NCBI GenBank assembly: GCA_031127225.1
Contig: JARIEV010000003.1
Location: 1-64,000, forward strand
DNA: 64,000 nucleotides
Source: Gemmatimonadota bacterium
GTDB lineage: Bacteria; Gemmatimonadota; Gemmatimonadetes; Gemmatimonadales; Gemmatimonadaceae
Reading direction: 5' to 3'
Below are positions 22,606 to 38,911 of the stretch, piece after piece; within the stretch, counting starts at the first letter, position 1; each line of letters starts with the position of its first letter. The position numbers and the translations under genes are program-made. The notes below the pieces were generated by a model. That model saw only the letters and a list, made by a program, of their open reading frames with translations, was not told the origin of the DNA and ran no database searches.

Positions 22606-25286
22606 TGTTCGTGCCTACAATGGTGAGGCTGGCTGCGCGCATGACCGCGCGTGGCCTTGGGCTGGTGTTGGCGTTGACCATGGCGTGGCCGACCGCTCGC
22701 GTGCTGGCCGCCACGCATCCCGTCGAGCCGGCGGCAATCTTCGTGACCTGGGACGGTGATCCCACGACCACGGTCAGCATCGATTGGCACTTCGAGCCCG
22801 GCGCTGACTTCCCCTCGGTCGAGGTGCGTGCGCGCGGCACCACGAGCTGGGCGTCGCATCGCGGCATCAGCTTTCCGTTTCCTCATTCCGCGCGCATGGT
22901 GCGTCGGGCGAAGGTCAGTGGATTACAGCCGGGGGCGGAGTACGAGCTGCGCATCGGCGGATCCCGCGTCTACCGCTACCGCACGATGCCGGCTACGCTC
23001 ACGCGGGCGATCCGCTTTGCCACGGGTGGGGATACACAGTCCGGTGATGCGACGTTCGGCGCGACCAATCGCATGGTGGCGGCCCGCGATGTCGACTTTG
23101 TGCTCCTCGGCGGCGATCTCGCCTACTCCAATGGCGACCCGCGTCTCGTGAAGCGGGAAGAGCAGTGGTTCGAAACTGTCGCCAAGACTCTGGTGACGAA
23201 AGACGGCCGACTGATCCCGGTGATCGCGGCCATTGGCAATCATGAAGTGTTCTCCGCCCGTGACACCACAGTTGCCTTTCAGCAGATGATGCAGAAGACG
23301 GGTGTCACGTATGGTGAGGCGACCTACTACCAGCGGTTGCACGCGCACGCGCGCGACCGGCAGTACGGTATTATCGACGTGGGCAACTATCTCTCGCTCG
23401 TGTTGCTCAACACCGGACACACCGCCGAGATCGGTGGGGAGCAGACCGAGTGGCTGCGCGGCGAGCTCGCCAAGCGTACATCGGTGCCACATGTGTTCCC
23501 GGTGTACCATGTGCCGGGCTACCCGTCGGTACGCAGTTTTGACGGTGCCAACAGTGCGCAGGTGCGCGCGCATTGGGCACCATTGTTCGAGCTGGCGGGT
23601 GTCCGCGTGGCGTTTGAGAATCACGATCATGCCTACAAGCGCACGCCGCCGATTCGGGCCGGCCAGCGTGACACGTCCGGCGTGGTGTACGTCGGCGATG
23701 GCGCCTGGGGGGCCGGACCGCGACCGATCGCCCGGGACCACAAGCAGCCGGTGTGGTATCTGGAAAAGACGTCATCGGTCAATCACGCCATCATCGTGAC
23801 CGTAGCTCAGGGCAGCGCGCGACTGGAGGTGATGGACTCGGCGGGCGCGATGGTTGACAGTCTCCGCGTGCTCCGTCGTGCCGTTGGGATGCGTCGCACT
23901 GCCGCGGGCGCCAGCGCGGCAGACACGTCGCGACGCTGGCTCGCGGGTGATCATCATATCCACAGCGAGTTCAGCGCGGACTATCCCGAGCCTCCCGCCG
24001 GCAGCACGGAAGCGCCGAAGCCGGTGTTGGGTGCCGACGGTCGGTATCCCATCTCGCAGAACGCGACGATGGCCCGCACGTTCGGTTTGCAGTGGATGGT
24101 GTCGACCGATCATGGCGGTCCGAATCATTCCAAGCTGAATCACGATCAGGCCTACCCGAAGCTTCTGCAGTCACGGCAGGACGTGCCGCAAGTGATGCAG
24201 TTCTATGGCATGGAGTTCGACACACCTGGTGCCGATCACAGCAGCATGATCATTCCCAAGTCGGACGCTGAGCGCACGACACTGCGCGATATTGAATCGA
24301 AGTTCGCGAAACGTGACGCATTCCCGCGCGACACCGCGCGCGACTCCGAGCCCAAAATGCTCGAGGCGCTGCGCTTCATGCGCGACGTGTCGACGCCGCC
24401 GGTGGTGATCGCCAATCATCCCTCCCGTTCGGCCGCGGACATCGGCAAGTACGGACTGGACCGACCGGCCGAGCTGCGCGACTGGAATGACGCCGCGCCG
24501 CGCGTGGCGATCGGCATGGAAGGCGCACCCGGCCACCAGGCCAGCGCCATTAACAAGGACGGATCGCTCGATACGGCCGGCGCACGCGGCGGGTATCGAA
24601 ACTCCCCGACGCTCGGTGGCTTCGATCAGATGACAGCACGCGTCGGTGGCTTCTGGGATGCCATGCTCGGAGAAGGTCGCCGGTGGTGGATCACGTCGAC
24701 CTCCGACTCTCATTCGAACTGGCGCGACGGTGGCAGCGACTTCTGGCCGGGGGAGTTCTCAAAGACGTACGTGAGCGCGCGCTCCTCGACCGACGACGTG
24801 CTGGACGGCATCCGCAGTGGGCGCATCTTCGTGACCACCGGCGATCTGATCTCCGAGCTTGATGTCACCGTGAGCGGGGCACGTCAGACGGCCACGATCG
24901 GTGGCGAACTGTCAGTGCCCGCGGGCAGCGACCTCCAAGTCACCATTCGCGTACGCGACCCGAAGGGCGCCAACCATCACGGTGACTCCAACACCGTGAA
25001 GCGCCTCGACTTGATCATGGGCGATGTCACGGGTCCGGTGGCCGACCGGAGCAGTGACCGCAATCCCTCGACCCGCGTGATCAAGCGCTTCGCCGCGACC
25101 GATTGGCGCCGTACCGGCGAGATTCTCACCATGAGCGTCACGCTGCCCAACGTGCGGAGTGCGAGTTACATCCGTGTGCGCGGGACCAGCACGACGGAAC
25201 TCGAGCCGTCCGCCGATCCGCGCGGCGAGGATCCGTGGTCGGACCTCTGGTTCTACGCGAACCCGATCTTTATATCGATTCGCTGA
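22605..25286 (+). CDS. Secreted two-domain hydrolase: purple-acid-phosphatase-like metallophosphoesterase followed by PHP-type domain
   Basis: MPP motifs GGDTQSGD, LLGGDLAY, AIGNHE, FENHDHAYKR; then LAGDHHIHSEFSADYPEP, VSTDHGGPN, VIANHPSR, TSTSDSHSNWRDGG. Confidence 0.85.
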   Translation: MFVPTMVRLAARMTARGLGLVLALTMAWPTARVLAATHPVEPAAIFVTWDGDPTTTVSIDWHFEPGADFPSVEVRARGTTSWASHRGISFPFPHSARMVRRAKVSGLQPGAEYELRIGGSRVYRYRTMPATLTRAIRFATGGDTQSGDATFGATNRMVAARDVDFVLLGGDLAYSNGDPRLVKREEQWFETVAKTLVTKDGRLIPVIAAIGNHEVFSARDTTVAFQQMMQKTGVTYGEATYYQRLHAHARDRQYGIIDVGNYLSLVLLNTGHTAEIGGEQTEWLRGELAKRTSVPHVFPVYHVPGYPSVRSFDGANSAQVRAHWAPLFELAGVRVAFENHDHAYKRTPPIRAGQRDTSGVVYVGDGAWGAGPRPIARDHKQPVWYLEKTSSVNHAIIVTVAQGSARLEVMDSAGAMVDSLRVLRRAVGMRRTAAGASAADTSRRWLAGDHHIHSEFSADYPEPPAGSTEAPKPVLGADGRYPISQNATMARTFGLQWMVSTDHGGPNHSKLNHDQAYPKLLQSRQDVPQVMQFYGMEFDTPGADHSSMIIPKSDAERTTLRDIESKFAKRDAFPRDTARDSEPKMLEALRFMRDVSTPPVVIANHPSRSAADIGKYGLDRPAELRDWNDAAPRVAIGMEGAPGHQASAINKDGSLDTAGARGGYRNSPTLGGFDQMTARVGGFWDAMLGEGRRWWITSTSDSHSNWRDGGSDFWPGEFSKTYVSARSSTDDVLDGIRSGRIFVTTGDLISELDVTVSGARQTATIGGELSVPAGSDLQVTIRVRDPKGANHHGDSNTVKRLDLIMGDVTGPVADRSSDRNPSTRVIKRFAATDWRRTGEILTMSVTLPNVRSASYIRVRGTSTTELEPSADPRGEDPWSDLWFYANPIFISIR

Positions 25287-25399
25287 CGCACTCGCGTGCC
25301 CAAGCCGTAAGCGAGGGGTTGCCGATGACCTCGGATTCGTCTACGCTTAGGTGTGACGGTGGATGTGGTCTTTACGATTGCCTTCACCGTAAGCAGGTC

Positions 25400-25472
25400 G
25401 CTCACATAGCTCAGTCGGCAGAGCACATCCTTGGTAAGGATGAGGTCACCGGTTCGATCCCGGTTGTGAGCT
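25400..25472 (+). tRNA. tRNA-Thr (GGT)
   Basis: Acceptor GCTCACA/TGTGAGC, anticodon arm CATCC-TTGGTAA-GGATG, T arm ACCGG-TTCGATC-CCGGT. Confidence 0.95.
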
Positions 25473-25485
25473 CTTTCGCACGTGC

Positions 25486-25520
25486 AGCCCCCGTCACCAC
25501 CTTGTGGTGGCGGGGGCTTT
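25486..25520 (+). terminator. Intrinsic terminator-like hairpin after tRNA-Thr
   Basis: AGCCCCCGTCACCAC-CTT-GTGGTGGCGGGGGCTTT. Confidence 0.75.
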
Positions 25521-25640
25521 GTGTTGCCCAGATACGGAGTCGGTCCCTCAGGGTCATCGGACGAATTGACATAGGGGGCGGGGGTATCCAACTATCTGCG
25601 GAGGTATCTGCGCGCTGCATTCCATGTCCCCGGAGGCCGA

Positions 25641-26039
25641 ATGTCCGAAACAATGCCCCCGTCCGTCACTGAGCCCCTATCCACGGCGCTGGCGGACCAG
25701 TCGTCGTGCGGGTGCGGCGCGGCCGGCGTCGAGCTGGCCGAAGGCAGCGGGCGCCGGGCGGTCGCGGTCGATCCCGAGAGTAAGGCGCGCAACCGCACAC
25801 GGCTCCGACGCATTGAGGGGCAGATCCGCGGATTGCAGCAGATGGTCGAAGACGACCGCTATTGCGCCGACATCCTCACCCAGATCGCGTCAGCGCACGA
25901 GGCGCTGCGCGCGGTGGGTCGTGAGCTGATGCGCAATCATCTCAAGCACTGTGCGACGGCGGCGATCGCGGTTGGCGGCGAGACGCGGGACGCGATGTAC
26001 GACGAGTTGGTGGACATGATGTACAAGCACAGCCGATGA
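25641..26039 (+). CDS. CsoR/FrmR (DUF156) family metal- or formaldehyde-sensing transcriptional regulator
   Basis: NRTRLRRIEGQIRGLQQMVEDDRYCADILTQIASAHEALRAVGRELMRNHLKHC. Confidence 0.88.
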   Translation: MSETMPPSVTEPLSTALADQSSCGCGAAGVELAEGSGRRAVAVDPESKARNRTRLRRIEGQIRGLQQMVEDDRYCADILTQIASAHEALRAVGRELMRNHLKHCATAAIAVGGETRDAMYDELVDMMYKHSR

Positions 26040-26330
26040 GGGGGCGCGCCGCGGGCCGCGTCATGCAAAACATGGAGGCACCGTGAGACGTGCTGTCGTC
26101 TGGAGCGCGGGGGCGCTTCGGCGTCTCTTCGGAGAAGATTCACGTGGCCGGTGCAACCGTCGTCCAGACCACGACTTGCGAGCACGTCCGGGCCGGACTA
26201 CGTTGCAAGGCTCACCCCCATTCGGGGGGAGATCCATCGGGGAGCCTCGTCGAGGCTACGCGCGCCCAGCGAATGCAGGCGGCGCACCCGGTGCAGCAGA
26301 CGTCTGGGTGCTGTAGCACGGAGCCGGAAC

Positions 26331-26483
26331 ATGCCGCGCGAGAAGATCATCCTCGGGTGCACCGAGTGTAAGAACCGCAACTACTTCGTCACGAAGAACA
26401 AGCGCCTGCATCCTGAGCGCGTGGAGTGGCAGAAGTACTGCCCGCGCTGCAACGCGCACAAGACTCATAAGGAAACGAAGTAA
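26331..26483 (+). CDS. rpmG: 50S ribosomal protein L33
   Basis: [50 protein letters not shown]. Confidence 0.96.
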   Translation: MPREKIILGCTECKNRNYFVTKNKRLHPERVEWQKYCPRCNAHKTHKETK

Positions 26484-26485
26484 CC

Positions 26486-26719
26486 ATGACGGCTCCCGTC
26501 GAGGTTTCCCGTCCGGGACTCGGCACTCGGCTCACCACGTTTTACCATGACGTGATTGCCGAGATGAAGAAGGTGACCTGGCCCGATCGCCCGCAGCTTC
26601 AGCAGGCGACGATCCAGATCATCATTTTCGTGCTGCTGCTCGGAGCGGTGATCGCCCTGGTCGATGTCGCGTTGCAAGCGCTGCTGGTGCGCCTGCCCGC
26701 GATGTTGCTCGGCCGCTGA
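26486..26719 (+). CDS. secE: Preprotein translocase subunit SecE
   Basis: FYHDVIAEMKKVTWPDRPQLQQATIQIIIFVLLLGAVIALVD. Confidence 0.95.
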   Translation: MTAPVEVSRPGLGTRLTTFYHDVIAEMKKVTWPDRPQLQQATIQIIIFVLLLGAVIALVDVALQALLVRLPAMLLGR

Positions 26720-26727
26720 CCCCGCAT

Positions 26728-27285
26728 ATGTCCCTGTCGATGCTCGAGTACCGGTGGTACACGGTCCAGACCACGTCTGGTCACGAGAACAAAGTGCTGC
26801 GCCTGATCCAGCGGAAGATCGACATGGATCCGGCGGCGCCCGAAGACCGTCTGATCCGTCAGGCGCTCGTGCCCGTTCAGGAAGTCGTTGAAATCAAGAA
26901 CGGCAAGAAGGTCACGGTCGAGCGGAAAATCTTCCCGGGCTACGTGCTCGTTGAGATGGTCGCCAGCCAGGACACCTTGCACGAGGTCAGCGCCATTCAG
27001 GGCGTGATCAAGTTCGTGGGGAAGGAAAAGGAGCCGACGCCGCTGCGGGACGACGAAGTCCGTCGTCTGCTCGGGCAGACGGATCTGGCCGAAGAAGCGC
27101 CGGCACGCGAAGAGATTCCGTTCATCGTGGGTCAGGCGGTGGCGATCACGGAAGGTCCGTTCGCGGACTTCAACGGGACCGTCGAAGAGATTCTGTCCGA
27201 TAAGGGCAAGGTGCGGGTGTCGGTCAGCCTGTTTGGCCGGCCGACGTCGGTCGAACTCGATTACCTGCAGTTACGCGGGTACTGA
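26728..27285 (+). CDS. nusG: Transcription termination/antitermination protein NusG
   Basis: RWYTVQTTSGHENKV; GPFADFNGTVEEILSDKGKVRVSVSLFGRPTSVELDYLQL. Confidence 0.96.
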   Translation: MSLSMLEYRWYTVQTTSGHENKVLRLIQRKIDMDPAAPEDRLIRQALVPVQEVVEIKNGKKVTVERKIFPGYVLVEMVASQDTLHEVSAIQGVIKFVGKEKEPTPLRDDEVRRLLGQTDLAEEAPAREEIPFIVGQAVAITEGPFADFNGTVEEILSDKGKVRVSVSLFGRPTSVELDYLQLRGY

Positions 27286-27383
27286 GTTCGACGCAGGACG
27301 TCGACACCACGCGACGGAAATGTCAGTGGGAGCACGACCGCTGCCGGATGGTCCGGCCGCGGAACTTGCGATGAGGAAGTAGC

Positions 27384-27806
27384 ATGGCCAAGAAGGTCAC
27401 TGGATTTGTCAAACTGCAGATTCCTGCAGGCAAGGCGAACCCGGCGCCCCCGGTAGGTACGGCCCTCGGTCCGCAGGGTATCAACATCATGGGCTTCTGC
27501 AAAGAGTTTAATGCTCGGACGCAGGGCGGTGATATGATCATCCCCGTCGAGGTCACGATCTACGGCGACAAGTCGTTCACCTTCATTTTGAAGACTCCGC
27601 CGGCGGCGGAACTCATCAAGAAGGAGCTCGGCGTCGAGAAGGGCTCGGGTCAGCCGAACAAGGTGAAGGTGGGCACGATCACCACGGCGCAGCTGCAGAA
27701 GCTCGCCACGATCAAGATGCCCGACCTGAACTGCGATTCGATGGACAGCGCGATCGCCATGATGGCGGGCGCGGCGCGGTCCATGGGCATTGTGGTCAAG
27801 GATTGA
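27384..27806 (+). CDS. rplK: 50S ribosomal protein L11
   Basis: [42 protein letters not shown]. Confidence 0.98.
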   Translation: MAKKVTGFVKLQIPAGKANPAPPVGTALGPQGINIMGFCKEFNARTQGGDMIIPVEVTIYGDKSFTFILKTPPAAELIKKELGVEKGSGQPNKVKVGTITTAQLQKLATIKMPDLNCDSMDSAIAMMAGAARSMGIVVKD

Positions 27807-27811
27807 GTCAT

Positions 27812-28501
27812 ATGGCACAGAACGGGAAGAAGTACCGCAGCGCGAGTGAGCGCCGCGAACTCGGAAAGGCCTATGACGCCGCCAAGGCGATCGAGCTCGT
27901 CAAGCAGATGAGCTTCGCGAAGTTCGACGAGACCGTCGAAATCGCGATCCGTCTGGGCGTCGATCCGCGTCATGCTGATCAGGTGGTGCGCGGCACCGTC
28001 GTGCTCCCCGAAGGAACGGGCAAGACGATGCGGGTACTCGTGATTGCGGCCGGCGCCAAGGTGCAGGAAGCGCAGGACGCGGGCGCCGATTACGTCGGCA
28101 CCGAGTATCTCGCCAAGATCAAGGATGGATGGCTCGACTTCGACGTGCTCATCGCCACGCCGGACCAGATGGGACAGCTCGGCCAGCTCGGCCGCGTCCT
28201 TGGTCCGCGCGGCCTGATGCCGAACCCGAAGGCGGGCACGGTCACGTTCGACGTGGCCAAGGCCGTCAAGGAATCGAAGGGCGGTAAGATCGAATTCCGC
28301 GTCGACAAGGGCGGCAACGTGCACGCCCCGATCGGCAAGGTGTCGTTCGGTCCCGAGCAGCTCGCCACCAATCTGGCCGCGCTCATGGACACCATCGTCC
28401 GCTCCAAGCCGTCCGCGGCGAAGGGCGTGTACATTCGGAACGTCGCGATCTCCAGCTCCATGGGTCCTGGCGTCACCATCGACACCACGCCGTACCGGTA
28501 A
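27812..28501 (+). CDS. rplA: 50S ribosomal protein L1
   Basis: [36 protein letters not shown]; position in operon. Confidence 0.97.
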   Translation: MAQNGKKYRSASERRELGKAYDAAKAIELVKQMSFAKFDETVEIAIRLGVDPRHADQVVRGTVVLPEGTGKTMRVLVIAAGAKVQEAQDAGADYVGTEYLAKIKDGWLDFDVLIATPDQMGQLGQLGRVLGPRGLMPNPKAGTVTFDVAKAVKESKGGKIEFRVDKGGNVHAPIGKVSFGPEQLATNLAALMDTIVRSKPSAAKGVYIRNVAISSSMGPGVTIDTTPYR

Positions 28502-28516
28502 GAGGGAGACGCAACC

Positions 28517-29020
28517 ATGAAGACGAAGCCGAAGGCTAAGAAGAACGACAAGCAGATCCTGGTCGACAGCCTGAGCGCGAAGCTCGGCTCGGCGCAGGCG
28601 CTGTACTACACCGACTTCACGGGCCTGAACGTGAAGCGCATGACCGATCTCCGTCGCCGCCTGAAGAAGGCCGGCGTCGAGTACGTCGTGATCAAGAACA
28701 CCCTGGCGCTCCGAGCGGTCAACGAGGCGGGTCTCGCCGGTGTGCGGCTGCACGGTCCGACCGGTGTCGTGGTGGCGCAGGATGCCATTACGGCGGCGAA
28801 GGTGCTCTCCGATTTCGCCAAGGAGAACGACCAGCGTCCGGCCGTGAAGGGCGGGATCTATGAAGGCAACGCCGTGGATGAGGCGATGGTCAAGAAGTTG
28901 GCCTCGCTCCCGACGCGCGACGAAGCCCTCTCGATCTTCGCGGGCTATCTCAACAGCATCCCGATGATGTTCGCCCTCGCGCTCGACGCACGAAAGTCGC
29001 AGCTCGAAGGCTCCAACTGA
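28517..29020 (+). CDS. rplJ: 50S ribosomal protein L10
   Basis: [40 protein letters not shown]. Confidence 0.97.
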   Translation: MKTKPKAKKNDKQILVDSLSAKLGSAQALYYTDFTGLNVKRMTDLRRRLKKAGVEYVVIKNTLALRAVNEAGLAGVRLHGPTGVVVAQDAITAAKVLSDFAKENDQRPAVKGGIYEGNAVDEAMVKKLASLPTRDEALSIFAGYLNSIPMMFALALDARKSQLEGSN

Positions 29021-29087
29021 GTTCCCCAGGCGTTCGCCTGATCACACGCCCCAGCCTGCCTGGGGGAGACATACGGAGAGATGTACC

Positions 29088-29471
29088 ATGGCTAACACGA
29101 CCCTGAGCAAGGACGAGATCCTCGACGCGATCGGCGCGATGAGCGTCATCGAACTGTCGGAGCTGATCGAAACGTTCAAGACGAAGTTCAACGTCACCAT
29201 CGCCGCTGTGGCGGCGGGCGGCGGCGGCGGCGCGGCCCCGGCGGCGGCTGTCGAAGAGCAGACCGAGTTTGCGGTCATCCTCAAGGAAGCGGGCGGCAAG
29301 AAGATCCAGGTCATCAAGGTCGTGCGCGAGCTGACCGGCCTGGGCCTGAAGGAAGCCAAGGACCTGGTCGATGGCGCACCCAAGGCCGTCAAGGAAAATG
29401 TGTCCAAGGATGAAGCCGCCCAGATCAAGGCCAAGCTTGAGGCCGAGGGCGCGACCGTCGAAGTCAAGTAA
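29088..29471 (+). CDS. rplL: 50S ribosomal protein L7/L12
   Basis: [42 protein letters not shown]-type C-terminal domain. Confidence 0.97.
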   Translation: MANTTLSKDEILDAIGAMSVIELSELIETFKTKFNVTIAAVAAGGGGGAAPAAAVEEQTEFAVILKEAGGKKIQVIKVVRELTGLGLKEAKDLVDGAPKAVKENVSKDEAAQIKAKLEAEGATVEVK

Positions 29472-29529
29472 GGCTGACGGCCGTTCTTCGTTTTACCGTA
29501 GTTCCGTCGTTGTAACGCTCCTCCCCGGG

Positions 29530-29560
29530 GGGGCCGGTCACGATTTTCGTGACCGGCCCC
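29530..29560 (+). terminator. Attenuator/processing hairpin between rplL and rpoB
   Basis: Perfect 14-bp stem GGGGCCGGTCACGA-TTT-TCGTGACCGGCCCC; no U-tract. Confidence 0.6.
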
Positions 29561-29634
29561 GTCGGGGCGGAGCGATTTGCGCCTCCGGTTTCCCGGATTC
29601 GGTGCACCCCGCACGCGGGTGAGCCCCTAAGGAT

Positions 29635-34200
<4,566 letters not shown>

Positions 34201-34202
34201 TC

Positions 34203-38534
<4,332 letters not shown>

Positions 38535-38555
38535 TCCCGATGAGGGATGTGAAAA

Positions 38556-38584
38556 GGGCGGGACCTTCGGGTCCCGCCTTTTTT
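38556..38584 (+). terminator. Rho-independent terminator of rpoBC
   Basis: GGCGGGACC-TTCG-GGTCCCGCC followed by TTTTTT. Confidence 0.93.
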
Positions 38585-38587
38585 GCA

Positions 38588-38616
38588 TCTGACGACTCAA
38601 AACCCAGTACTCAGTG
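38588..38616. repeat. Degenerate heptamer array (left)
   Basis: Minus-strand reading CACTGAG-TACTGGG-TTTTGAG-TCGTCAG. Confidence 0.45.
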
Positions 38617-38736
38617 GCGCAGGCCGGGCGACGCTCTGCCGATGAGTCGCTCCCGCCGCTCCACCGCGCGATGCAGGTCGACCGCAAACGTGCGCGCTCG
38701 CGCGAGCACGAGGAGGTTATTCGGATTCTTCGGCAT
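38611..38736 (-). pseudogene. 41-codon ORF resembling the N-terminus of four-helix-bundle (S23/IVP-like) proteins, apparently truncated
   Basis: MPKNPNNLLVLARARTFAVDLHRAVERRERLIGRASPGLRH*, stop codon lies in the adjacent heptamer array. Confidence 0.35.
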
Positions 38737-38845
38737 TGGGCGAGCTTACGATCCTCGCCGGCAAGTGCGTGACCAAACATGCGCACGCCATACCATCCCC
38801 ACGCACCATCAAACCCGCTCGGTGCTGCGGACTGTCGTTGCTGAA

Positions 38846-38911
38846 CGCTGAGCACTCTACCCAGTCTGACGCCAGAACTCAGAACACTGTGTACTGAGTC
38901 GTGAGTGAGTC
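38846..38911. repeat. Degenerate heptamer array (right)
   Basis: Minus-strand reading GACTCAG-TACACAG-TGTTCTG-AGTTCTG-GCGTCAG. Confidence 0.4.

Noticed and set aside
25103-25672. 189-aa plus-strand ORF
   Set aside because: Overlaps the end of the MPP-PHP gene in another frame and runs through tRNA-Thr.
26083-26316. Overlapping short ORFs upstream of rpmG
   Set aside because: Two frames equally open, no recognisable protein and no clear ribosome-binding site.
25520-26330. Searched for tRNA-Trp, which often precedes secE
   Set aside because: No cloverleaf-compatible sequence seen between tRNA-Thr(GGT) and rpmG.
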